In this document: positions 53,122 through 64,000 of the stretch, piece after piece | Layout of the letters: every line of letters starts with the position of its first letter | How positions within the stretch are numbered: the first letter of the stretch is position 1 | Source of the DNA: Sapria himalayana | Taxonomy: Eukaryota > Streptophyta > Magnoliopsida > Malpighiales > Rafflesiaceae | Length of the DNA stretch: 64,000 nucleotides | Assembly: GCA_029783825.1 (NCBI GenBank) | Contig: JAREIK010000499.1 | Coordinates: 499,298-563,297, forward strand | Direction: 5' to 3' | The notes under the pieces: generated by a model | The model's database searches: none | Told to the model about the DNA's origin: nothing | The model's input: only the letters and a program-made list of their open reading frames with translations | Translations under genes and position numbers: made by a program

Positions 53122-54131
53122 CCTGTCTACTTGTCTATCTATCTATCTGTCTATTTATCTAACTATCTATATGTCTATCAGTCTATTTGTGTATTTGTCT
53201 AAATGTCTATCTTTATGTCAATGTGTCTATATCGGTCAATCTATCAATCTATATATCTATCTATCTTTCTATATATCAATCAATCAATCTGTTTGTCTAT
53301 CTGTATATCTATCTATTTATCTATCTTTCTTTCTTTCTTTCTTTTAGTATATCTAACTTTCTATCTATCTATCTGGCTATCTATCTATGTATCTATCTAT
53401 TTATCTATATATCAATTAATCAATCAATCAATTTGATTATCTCTCTATCTTTCTATCTATCTAATTGTCAATATATATATTTATCAATCAATCTATCTAT
53501 CAATCAATCAACGTATCTATCTATTTTTTTGTCTATCATCATATCTATCTATCTGTATACATGTCTATCTATCTATATATATATATATATATATCTATCT
53601 ATCTATCTATCTATAAGTCTACTAGTCTATTTGACTATTTATCTATCAATCAATTTGTTTATCTATCTTTCTGTCTATCTATTTATCTATATATCTATTT
53701 GTCTGTCTATCATTCTATTTGTCTATCGATCTATATATTTATCTATAAATCTATTTATTTGTCTATCATTCTATCTATATATCTATATATATGTTTGTCT
53801 ATTTATCTATCTCTCTACCTACCTACCTATCTATCTATTTATCTTTATATCTGTCAATCTATCTATATTTCTATCTTTCTAACTATCTATCTGTCTGCCT
53901 ATCTATCTATCTATCAGTCTATCAATCTCTCTATCGGTATGTCTTCTTTTCTATCTGTTTATCTATTTATCTATCAATATGTCTATCTATCATTCTGCCT
54001 TTTATTCTCTCTTTATATCTATTTATGTATCTATCAAGCAATTTATCTATATAACTATCTATCTATATATTTGTCAATCTATCTATATATCAATCAATTA
54101 ATCAATTAATCTATCTATCTAATAATATACA

Positions 54132-54167
<36 letters not shown>

Positions 54168-54218
54168 TTTCAATCTCTCTGTATATCTATCTATCTATTT
54201 ATCTATCTATCTATATAT

Positions 54219-54451
54219 CTTTATAGTTATCTCTCTGTCAATCAATCAACCTATCGATCCATTTATCTATCTATCTTTATATCTATTTATGTATTTATAT
54301 ATCTATCTATCTGTCTATCTATATATCTATCCAATTATCTATCTATATTTTTATCTATCTTTATAGCTATCTATTTTTGGATCTATCTATCTATCTATAT
54401 ATCTAACTATCTATTTATCTATAAGTCTATCAATTTTTCTATCTATCTAAC

Positions 54452-54494
<43 letters not shown>

Positions 54495-54915
54495 GTTTGT
54501 CTATCTATCTGTCTATCTATTTGTCTATCTATCTATCTATCTTTCTGTCTATCTATTTTTCATTCTATCTATCTATTTTTCATTCTATCTATCTATTTTT
54601 CATTCTATCTATTTATCTAATTATCTTTTTTATATATCTATCTATTTTAATTTATATCTATCTATATGTCTATCTATGTATTTCTTTATTTATCTATCTT
54701 TATATATATCTATCTTTTTAATTATTTATGTGCCTAATTATCTATCTATCTATCTTACTTTCTTTGTATCTATCTATCTATATATCTATCTATTTATATA
54801 TCTATTTATCTATCTATCTATCTATTTGTCTATATATCTATATGATCTATCCATCTTTCTTTCTCTCTATCTATCTATCTAACTTTCTATGTTTATTTCT
54901 TTCTATAGATTTATC

Positions 54916-54947
<32 letters not shown>

Positions 54948-55010
54948 GTGTTTGTCTATTTTTCTCTCTATCTCTATCTCTCTCTCTCTATCTAATGGTC
55001 TATCTATCTA
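54219..55010 (+). repeat. 0.8-kb tandem duplication in block C, copy 1
   Basis: Shares ordered landmarks with 55016-55708: ctttatagttatctctct, tcgatccatttatc, tatgtgcctaattatc, gatctatccatctttctt and taatggtctatc. The offset falls from 797 to 696 bp along the copies, so the second copy has lost about 100 bp. Confidence 0.88.
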
Positions 55011-55015
55011 TCTAT

Positions 55016-55708
55016 CTTTATAGTTATCTCTCTATCAATCAATCAACCTCTCGATCCATTTATCTATCTATCTTTATATTTATTTATGTATTTATATATC
55101 TATCTATCTGTCAATCTATATATCTATCTAATTATCTATCTAATTATCTATCTATATTTATATCTATCTTTATATCTATCTATTTTTGGATATATCTATC
55201 TATCTATATATCTAACTATCTATTTATTTATAAGTTTATCAATTTTTCTATCTAACATAACATATATATATCTCTGTTTGTCTATCTATCTGTCTATCTT
55301 TCTATCTATCTTTCTGTCTATCTATTTTTCTTTCTATCTATTTATATAATTATTTTTTTATATATCAATCTATTTTAATTTCTATCTATCTATATGTCTA
55401 TATATGTATTTGTTTATTTATCTATCTTTATAAATATCTGTCTTTTTAATTATTTATGTGCCTAATTATCTATCTATCTATCTTACTTTCTTTGTATCTA
55501 TTTATCTATCTATCTATTTATCTTTCTCTTTATCTATCTATCTATCTATTTGTCTATATATCTATATGATCTATCCATCTTTCTTTAACTCTATCAGTCT
55601 ATCTATCTTTCTATGTTTCTTTCTTTCTATTTTATCTATCTATCTATGTGTTTGTCTATTTTTCTCTCTATCTCTCTCTCTCTTTATCTAATGGTCTATC
55701 TATCTATT
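55016..55708 (+). repeat. 0.8-kb tandem duplication in block C, copy 2
   Basis: More diverged from its partner than the block B pair, and lacking most of the AT run and the 20-bp triplicate present in copy 1. It is therefore an older event. Confidence 0.88.
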
Positions 55709-57113
55709 TATCTTTTTATTTATCTATATTCTATCTTTCTATCTGTCTATCTCTCTATCTATCTTTCTATCAAACTACCTATTCATCAATCAATCTATTT
55801 ATTTTTCTATATATCTATTTGTCTATCTATCTATTTGTCTATATATAGATATATCTATCTTTTCACTCTATCATTCCTTCTATTAATCTATATGTATATC
55901 TATCTATCATTTTATTCATATATTTGTCTATCTTATATCTATATATCTATCTATCTGTCTACCAATCTATCTATCTTTCTATCTATCTATGAATCTATAT
56001 GTTTGTCTGTCTATTTAACTATCTATATATTTATCTATATAGATATCAGTTTGTCTTTATATCTTAGAATTGATCTATCTATCAATCAATTTTTCTATCT
56101 ATCTATCTATCTATTAGTATATCTATCTATTTGTCTATTTGTCTATCAGACTATATTTCTATCTATATATTTGTCTATTTGTCTATCTACATATATGTAT
56201 ATCTATCTATATGTCATTCTTTCTGTCTGATAATCTATAAATCTACCTATCTATCTCTCTTTATCTATCTATCTATCTATCTACAAATCAATCTATCTAT
56301 CTATATATCTATCAGTCTATTTGTCTATTAGTCTATATGCCTATCTATCAATTTGTCTATCTATAAATTTGTCTATCTATTTATCTATCAATTTATCTAT
56401 CTATCAATCAATTAATCAATCAATCAAAGAAACTATCTATTAATCAATCTAACAATCTATCTATCATTCTATTTATCTATCTATCTATCTGTCTAGCTAT
56501 TTATATATCTTTCTAGCTATCAATTTGTCAATCTTTCTATCTATCAATCTATCTATTAATCTAACTATCTATGTATCATCTATCTATCTATCTATATATC
56601 AGTATATTTGTCAATCAATCAATCAATTAATCTATCTATCTAACAATCTATTTGTCTATCTATCTATCTATTTACTTTCGTTCTTTCTATCTATCTAGAT
56701 GTCTATCTATCTATCTATCTATTTTTCTATTTTTCTATCTATCGACCTGTCTATCTATCTTTCTTTCTATCTGTCTATCTATTTTTCTATCTTTTTATCT
56801 ATCTATTTGTCTATCTATCTATCTATCTATCTATCTCTCTATCTATCTATTTGTCTATCAATCTATTTGTCTATCTTTCTTTCTTTTTATCTATATATTT
56901 ATATATCTGACTCTCGATCTATGTGTCTATATGCCTATTTATCTATCTATATATCTTTCTAGCTATATATGTGTCTCTTTGTCTATCTATCTATCTATCT
57001 ACTTGTCTATCTATTTGTCTATCTAGTTGTTTATCTATATATTTGTCTATCTGTCTATCTGTCTATCTATCTTTCTATCTATATATCTATCTATCTATTA
57101 ACAATTTTTTCTA

Positions 57114-57680
57114 CACTATAAGAAATTATCATTTTAGCTACGACAATTTAGCTCGGAAAATAATCCCTAGCTAATTTACGTGGGATTATTTCGGGAATAG
57201 CAAGAGGTATTGATTTTATATTGAATAACAAATTTGTGATAGATTAGAGTCCAAAATTTTAAATGGAAAAATGTCCCCAACACATATTTTCATTAATTTT
57301 TGCACAATGATTAGCGGCAAATTTAGCAATGATGTTAGAGATGGATTTTCCCTAACTAAATAGCTCGACAAAAAATCTCTTGCTAAATCATTATCTGGAT
57401 TAATATTTTTATAATTATATATTAATAACAAGTGATTAGTCCTTAAATTATTATTTTCACAAAAAAATATATATTTAGCTAGGGATTTTCCCTAGTTTTT
57501 TAGCTCGAAATTATTTCTATCATTAATCTCTACTGAATTAATTTTTTTGTTTTTTATATTATTTGTTTTAATATATGATGAAATTATGTATTAAAGTTTT
57601 GTCATGGTCTACGGATGAGGGATCCTTGAAAGACATCTTCTCCTCATATTATTATAAAAATAAGATATTATAAATAAATA
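57114..57680 (+). repeat. CACTA end A of element 3
   Basis: Terminus followed by diverged tagctcgg / ctagctaa / ttagcgacgg motifs, then gtcatggtctacgg and gggatccttgaaagac, the family-conserved stretch. The minus-strand frame 57216-57431 is a by-product of this region. Confidence 0.82.
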
Positions 57681-58626
57681 TTTTCAAAAATATATAAATA
57701 CGAATAAATATTTATATTAATAAAGACTAAAATAACTATTTTTATGATAATACAATTTTTTAAAAATATACAAAATATTTTTTGAATTAATTTATAAAGA
57801 TGTTTACATATTTGTTTTAATAAATAAATTAAATAATTAATTCTATAATTATAAACATTTTTTAAAATATTTGAAATAATAAATGAACATACATAAACAT
57901 TCGTGTTAATAAAAACATAAAAAATTATTATGTATATGCTTCTAAAACAAATATTTACAAAGATTCTAAATTAACAAATAAACAACTAAATATTTATATT
58001 AATAAAACTTTAAAAAAAATTTAATGATTATATAAATTTTTTTAAAAAATTATTACTAAAATTTTTGAAATATTTGAATTATAAAAAAAATTATATTTTT
58101 CATTAAATTTAAAATAAAATAAATTGATATTTAAGGATAGATAAATTGATGTTTTAATTACATCCTAAAACTTTAATGAGTTCTACTAAAAATATCTCCT
58201 AATGTTTATTAAAAGAATACCTCAGGTGTTTTTTTACTATTTAAAAAAAGTTTTTAAAAATATTACTAATGATATTTTTTTGTTCTCAATGCAAGTAAAA
58301 TTATTTTTAGCCCTATTAATACTTTTGAAAATCACTATCAAACTGACCCTATGTTGATTTTAATTGAAGTTTTACTTTTGCCTCTACTAAAATTTATAAG
58401 AATTAAAACAATGAGTAAATTATTATAGTAAATTAATAAATAATATTAAATTTAAAATAAAATATGTAATCTTAAAATAACAAATAAATAAATAAATATT
58501 AATATTTTAAACTTTAAACAAGTTAAATATGAACGATAACCTAATTGGTGACCATCCAAAATAGCATCAAGGAGGCAATATTTTCTGTATTTTGTGAAAC
58601 ATGAAGTATCATGAATCATGACCTGA
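57681..58626. other. Conserved AT-rich interior of element 3 with hAT empty site
   Basis: Extremely AT-rich. Positions 58158-58165 (ttacatcc) correspond to the target of the hAT-like insertion at 21954-22416 in element 1 and carry no insertion here. No gene is seen. Confidence 0.7.
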
Positions 58627-58765
58627 TTAGTGTTCTTTCAATTTGAAGACCTCAAGTTGTGTTAGCATTTGTTGCATTATTTGGTCCATTCTTTCAGTTT
58701 TTGACGAAGAACGTAATATATGATTTTTGAAATTGGTTTGATGATTTAACTTGATAATTTGATCA
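58627..58765 (-). pseudogene. Coiled-coil C-terminal fragment, possible CACTA accessory protein
   Basis: The minus strand is open for about 45 codons ending in TAA (58627-58629). It contains SSSKTERMDQIMQQMLTQLE and then VFKLKEH. The MxQxMxxMxxQLExFK pattern is coiled-coil-like and resembles the tail of plant Ptta/En-Spm-type proteins. No upstream exon is identified, so this is inference. Confidence 0.3.
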
Positions 58766-61700
58766 ATCTCACACAAGATAATTTTTTTTCCATGTATTTC
58801 TTTGAAAAGTTTAAGCTCACTATTCTTAACACTTATTAATATTAGGTATCCACTTTAGCAGGTGATAGGAGGAACTATGTACCTAGGATTGACTTTAACA
58901 ACCGAGAACAAATGGAAATGAGTCTTTGGAATCTACTGCTCAACAAATTTCTTATTGTATATCAATCAGATATCTGCTAGTAATCTCTCTAGAGCATCTT
59001 TTATTAATTTTATTTTTCTTATGTTATAATTACATGTTGATTACTTAATACCCTGATACTGAATTTGTTCAATTTTTATATAACTGTCGAGACTGTTAGT
59101 TTATTCACTGGACCTAATTTTTTCTGCATTTTCCCCATGGGCTACTTTTCTTTTGACCAAGGTTAGTATGATTAAGTGTCAACTTTTTGTCTTCCTTTCA
59201 TTTTTAAATTGAAGTTTGATTTGATAATATTACTTTTGTAATACAAGAATTTAGGGGTGTTGATGCTGAGCTAACAGTAGCAACTTTTATAGCATTGGTA
59301 AATCTTACAAGCGTTGTTAATTCAGCAGCATGTTTGAATGTAAATATTCTGAAAAAATATGCATAAAATAAGTTATAGTTATTTAAAAATTGGAAATTGG
59401 TTGGTGAACCTTTATGTACAACACCAAAAACCATGAAAAACAATTTGACGATAATCTCAACTTCCATTCAAGTTGGCATATATACAACATAAATACCAAG
59501 CTTACTTGAGAAAGAATTGATATTAGGATTATATAAAATTTTTATGAATGCTAGCTGATCACAAATAATGTATAGGATGAAACGTTAATATTCTCTTAAA
59601 TCTTATTGTTTAAATTATTGGTTAACACAATATATTTTATTTATTCATGAACAATTTAATTCAAAGCAAATCATATATTTTATAGTTTATGATTCAAAAG
59701 AGTTTACAAGTTATCGAAGTTTTGACTTTTTATTATGTTTGTGTTAGAGATGATATTTTGGGTTATGCCAAAATATTTATTAGTTTAATTGGCAATTAAG
59801 TTCGGCAAAACTAATATCTCAGAGAGTTTGGTTGCTCACATTGATTTAGTAGGCCAAAAAAACTCAACCTAGATAATTGTTGCCTAGTTTGCAAGTGAAT
59901 AACGACTCAGGTTGTGCTACTTGAATTGTCAAGTTGACATTGCTTTTTGTTAAAATATAATAAATTTTTTTTTATCAAGAGATAATATTTAAAGATTTAT
60001 TTTAAAAATTATAAAAATTATTAATCTTTTTCTAAAACTTATATCCAACTCAAATTAGAATACTCATATAATCTAGAATATTCATAAATAGTGAAAGAAT
60101 TGTTGAGTTTTGCTATTCTTTCAAACATTCAAATAAATATATGTGCAACTAAGAGAATAGTGATATGCATAATGATGCTATACTAAAGCTTGTTTCTCAT
60201 GCTATACAATTCATTTAATTTTCTATTTGAAAACTTTACAAAAAAAAATAGTAGATTCTAAATTATTTTATAGTTTCAAAATATAATAAATTACAATTAA
60301 CAGTCCAAATTATAAGAAAATAAAATTTACAGCCAATTAATAGTCCAAATTATAAAAAATTTCAAGTCCATGCTTAACAAATAAGTTAGAATTAAAACAC
60401 ATGAGTGTTATGTTTGTGTTTATTGTATAATCTTGATAAAATTAAATTCATTAAATTTAATAGTGTTCATGTTTTTTTATCACAACCTCATTAATTTTGA
60501 TAAAAATAAAGAGAAAATTAATTTTTTTCATGTAAAAAAAATAATCCTCAATTAAAATATAAAATATGAGCTACTCATGGTGATGCTAATTACTTAATTC
60601 TTTTTTTTTGCTAGTTTAATATTGTTTCAAAATAATTTGTTATTCTTGTTAGATGTTATTAGACGTAGGTAAAATTATTTAATGCTGCATTAGAATAATA
60701 TTTAAAAAAAATACCTAATCATATTAAAAAATACATCAAAATAAAAGATTTTTACTTTCTGGAAAACTCAAAAAATACTTTTATTCTTTCTATATATTTC
60801 ATGTTTTGAAAAAAAAAATAAAAACAAAAAATCTATTTTAAAAAACACTATAGCATGTGAGGTATATTGTTTTGGAAAATAGTATGCTCGATTTGTAGCA
60901 ATATAATATATATATAAATCTTATAAACACATAACATTATATAAAACAATTATAAATTTATATAATTGTATGACAATAAATATATATATGGTTATACTTT
61001 AATATATATAAACATATAACATTATATATATACATTGATATATTTATATAAACCTATAATGTTATATATAATATTTATACATATGTATAAATGTTTATAA
61101 ATATTTATACAATATTTACATAATACTATCCATTTAAATAATTGTTTATATAACATTTATATAACATATAAAATATGTATACATATCTATAATCATTTAT
61201 ATAGCATATAAATTTTTATATATAAATATAATATGAATAATTTTTATATAACTGTGATATATATACTATATAATATTTATAAAACTATTTACATATATGT
61301 GTGTGTGTGTGTGTGTAACATTTATAAAAATATTTTAAACACAACATTATATCTAAACACTTATATATTTATATAATCATTAGCCATTATATACAAAAGT
61401 TTATACTTTAATATAAATGTGCAATTGAAAGAATAGTGATGTGCAATATGATGCTTGTATGCATACACAAAAGATTATCTCTATAATTTATATATCATAT
61501 TGAGAAATGATACATCATAGAGAAATATTAGTAGTTTTATCTATATATTAGGCAGAGTATTATTAGGTATTGAGGAAGATGACAATTATTATTGTCGTTT
61601 AGGAGTCTTCATAGAGCTCCTCTATCATGATGCTTACTTTAAAGAAGTAAACAAATCTTTTTTTAAAAATTGTCGTGGATACTTCTCATTTATTATGTAC

Positions 61701-62741
61701 TATAGTTATCGTAACTCATCTTTTTACTTAGATGTATAATTATTATTTCAGAAGTTAATAATCATAGTATAAATAATTATTTTTTGCTTAATATTTTCTA
61801 CTTGTTTTTTTTTAAATATTATAATAGATACTAAAAAATTATCTAAAATCATTTATTATAGTAATATACAAGTTAGATTTGGATGCTTTTATCTTTTTTT
61901 TTTAATTTTTGGATTTATTTGTAGCCTTATTTTTATGAATTATATTTGTAAGTAATTAATTTTTAATTTTTTTTTTGGATAATGTTAAGATTATATATTT
62001 CTTTAATTTTTATGTTCAAATATTTTATTAGTTGTTTGAATATTATTAATATGTTACTTATTCATTATTTACTTGGTTATTTTTTTTATTTAATTGAGAT
62101 GTTATAAATTTTGTATGGTTATACATTTATACAATTTATCTATGGTTATATAAAATAATATGTATTTTTAATAAATGAATTAATATGAAATTTTAATTAC
62201 TAATTAATAGTTTTCATGGTTATTAGTAATATTATTTATTTTCTCCAATGTTATAACCATAAATTAATTTTTTTATTTATGAAATTTATTTGATTAATTT
62301 ATAAATAGTATTATAATAAATAACAATAAATATTTCATAAATTTTAAAGCGTAAATTTATCTATTTATGAAATAATATAATTAATGGTTAAATATAAAAT
62401 AATTTCATTTTCTAATATTTTCCATCTCTGACCCATCTTTCCCCCGTCTGGTCATCTCTACATAATCAGGTTAGATCACTTCTAAAAAACATTCGAGTCT
62501 TAGAGCACACTACCATCGCACCATCATTTTGAATAACCATATTAAACAAAGAATGTGTCTCTCTCTCTCTCTCTGTGTTTTTTTTTTGTTTATTTTCATT
62601 ATAATTTAATGAGAAATTAATAATGGGTTTTGCAAATTTAAAATCAGCAGTGAGCTAAATGGTGCTTTTTTGTTGATGTCAAATGTGTTAATGATAAATT
62701 GGTAGAGTGAACTTTTTTTTATGATATTTTTTAAGGTTTAA
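58766..62741. other. AT-rich interior of element 3, no gene recognised
   Basis: Contains a low-complexity tract of tatataaaca/tttatataac words at about 60900-61470, (GT)n at 61299-61317 and (TC)n at 62556-62573. The minus frame 59204-59467 (87 codons) has no recognised domain. The stretch 59740-59950 is less AT-rich and could be decayed LTR or intergenic sequence. Confidence 0.45.
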
Positions 62742-63033
62742 TGAATTTCATATCAACAGAAAGTGTGCTAGCTCTGAAATTGTGAAATAGAAGGACAATA
62801 GAGCGAGAGATATAGGAGAAACAAGGGAGAGATTTCTTATTACTTCAAGACTCATACAAAGGCTCCCTATTTATAGGATTTAATGCATGAATACATATTA
62901 AATATACCAATGAATACATATTAATCCATGCTAATTAATACACATAAATGTATGAATAATAAGAGTCACAAGAATATCAATAGTCAAGAAATTGATGGAG
63001 AGTTTATGGACATCCATAATATTATTCCTAATA
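62742..63033 (-). repeat. Ty1/copia 3' LTR (approximate borders)
   Basis: On the minus strand the LTR starts TATTAGGAATAATATTATGG right after a purine tract ending AAGGGGGAG (63034-63042), the polypurine tract for plus-strand priming. A TATA-like CCTATAAATAGGG lies at about 62868-62880. The outer border is uncertain; 62742 gives a terminal CA on the minus strand. The first base pair TA instead of TG may be a point change. Confidence 0.7.
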
Positions 63034-63136
63034 CTCCCCCTTGAATGTTCATGATACTATCTCATTAAAAACCTTTACAGAAAATCCTAGTGGGACAAAA
63101 CCATGGTAAAGGAAAAAAGAGTATAGTATAAAAAAT

Positions 63137-64000
63137 TTACTCCTCTTCGTAACATAACTTTAAATCTCTGAGCCTACACATTCCAATGCTATGAACTAGC
63201 CTTTCAAATTTTATAGTAGGTAGAGCCTTGGTAAATAAATCTACTAAATTATTAGTAGAACAAATTGATTGAACATCAATATCACATTTCTTTTTTAGAT
63301 CATGAGTGAAAAAAAATTTTGGTGATATATGTTTTGTTCTATCCCCTTTAATGTACCCATTTTTTAATTGAATAGTGCATGCAACATTATCTTCATACAA
63401 GGTCATAGGGACCTCCATGCTAAAAGAAAAACTACATAACCCTCGAATATGATGTATTACAGATCTTAACCAAAAATATTCCTTACTTGCTTCATGAATT
63501 GCTAAGATCTCTACATGATTAGATCTGTCGAGTAATTAATTATTTCATAAAATGTCATGAAATGGTTGTATCACCACATGTGAACAAATAGCCTATTTGT
63601 GATCAATCATTATGAGGATCAGACATATATCCCACATCTACATAACTAATTAATTATGCATTGGGTACATTGAGATAATATATGCCCATATCTATCATAC
63701 CTCGAAGATACATCACTATATGTTTAACTCTATTCCAATATCTTCTTGTTGGACAAAAACTATATCTTGCTAACAAATTTAAAGAAAATGATATATCAGG
63801 TCATGTGTGACTTGCAAGATACATTAGTGCTCCATTAATACTAAGATATGGTACTTTAGGACAAAGAAGCTCTTTATCATCCATTCGAGGTCGGAAAGGA
63901 TCTTTATTCACATCTAATGACCTTACAACCATTGGAGTGCTCAATGGATGGGCATTATCATTAAAGAATTGTTTTAACACCTTTAGTATATAAGCTGATT
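63137..64000 (-). pseudogene. Ty1/copia pol 3' part (RT thumb-RNase H), partial at window edge
   Basis: Minus-strand translation follows a well-known plant copia pol sequence. In order it reads HPLSTPMVVRSLDVNKDPFR, PYLSINGALMYLASHT, PDISFSLNLLARYS, HEASKEYFWLRSVIHHIRG, LYEDNVACTIQLKNGYIKGD, RTKHISPKFFFTHDL, NNLVDLFTKALPT and IGMCRLRDL. The last 130 or so codons to the stop (63137-63139) are uninterrupted. Upstream a stop (after LASHT) and frame changes near 63550-63740 disable the gene. The start lies outside the window. The RNase H domain keeps the YEDN and TKHI motifs. The element is younger than the relics at 11825 and 46034. Confidence 0.92.

Larger units (their letters stand above)
49496..57113 (+). 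repeat. Tetranucleotide (TATC)n array, block C
   Basis: 7.6 kb of the same degenerate array on the same strand as blocks A and B, from the A end of element 2 to the A end of element 3. Local features include ctaactaactaac phases near 49503 and 50850, a (GT)n at 49730-49749, and a ctatctatttttcattctat unit repeated three times at 54550-54611. Confidence 0.97.
57114..64000 (+). mobile_element. CACTA element 3, left part (continues beyond window)
   Basis: CACTATAAGAAATTATC begins at 57114, directly after the array and a short run (57098-57113). It matches the A ends at 7589 and 49495 (reverse complement). Sub-terminal repeats and the conserved stretch at 57600-57680 follow. The region 58150-58400 aligns with 21720-21953 of element 1. 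No B end occurs before the window edge, so the assigned right limit is only the edge. A copia element is inserted at 62742 onward. Confidence 0.75.

Noticed and set aside
347..57026. Dozens of + strand open frames rich in Leu, Ser, Ile and Tyr (up to 290 codons)
   Set aside because: They are translations of the TATC repeat, occur in all three + frames at once and have no domain.

Overview
The window looks like repeat-dominated, gene-poor nuclear DNA of a flowering plant. It is AT-rich and contains CACTA (En/Spm-type) DNA transposons, Ty1/copia relics and hAT-type foldback elements with plant-style ends. I see no intact host gene, rRNA, tRNA or CRISPR array. The species cannot be named from this sequence.

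About 28.6 kb (45%) is a degenerate tetranucleotide array whose + strand is mostly TATC with TGTC, TTTC and AATC variants; read on the other strand this is GATA/GACA. It lies in three blocks: A (1-4565), B (23220-39602) and C (49496 to about 57113). All three run on the same strand, so they are probably one array broken up by insertions. Block B holds a nearly identical 1.06-kb tandem duplication and a 104-bp non-array island. Block C holds an older roughly 0.8-kb duplication and two short inverted patches.

The gaps between blocks are occupied by related CACTA elements with matching ends. Element 1 (4566-23219, end B on the left, end A on the right and truncated) carries a second member of the family nested inside it (7589-16509) in the opposite orientation. 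Element 2 (39603-49495) is complete at both ends, with a 3-bp TAT duplication in the flanking array. Element 3 starts at 57114 and runs off the window. No TNP2-type transposase domain is recognisable, so all copies look defective.

Inside the CACTA elements sit secondary insertions: two GC-rich hAT-like foldback elements (9011-9494 with a perfect 8-bp target duplication; 21954-22416 with a decayed one), copia reverse-transcriptase and RNase H relics (11825-11986, 46034-46480), and a better preserved copia 3' half with its LTR (62742-64000). The elements also contain palindromic GTAC/ATAT arrays, a 19-bp minisatellite and a duplicated module of about 1.1 kb.

There is no gene network to describe. 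The coherent story is layered: satellite first, then CACTA insertions, then hAT and copia insertions into the CACTA copies. Most long open frames here are by-products of the tetranucleotide repeat or of the GC-rich foldback element.
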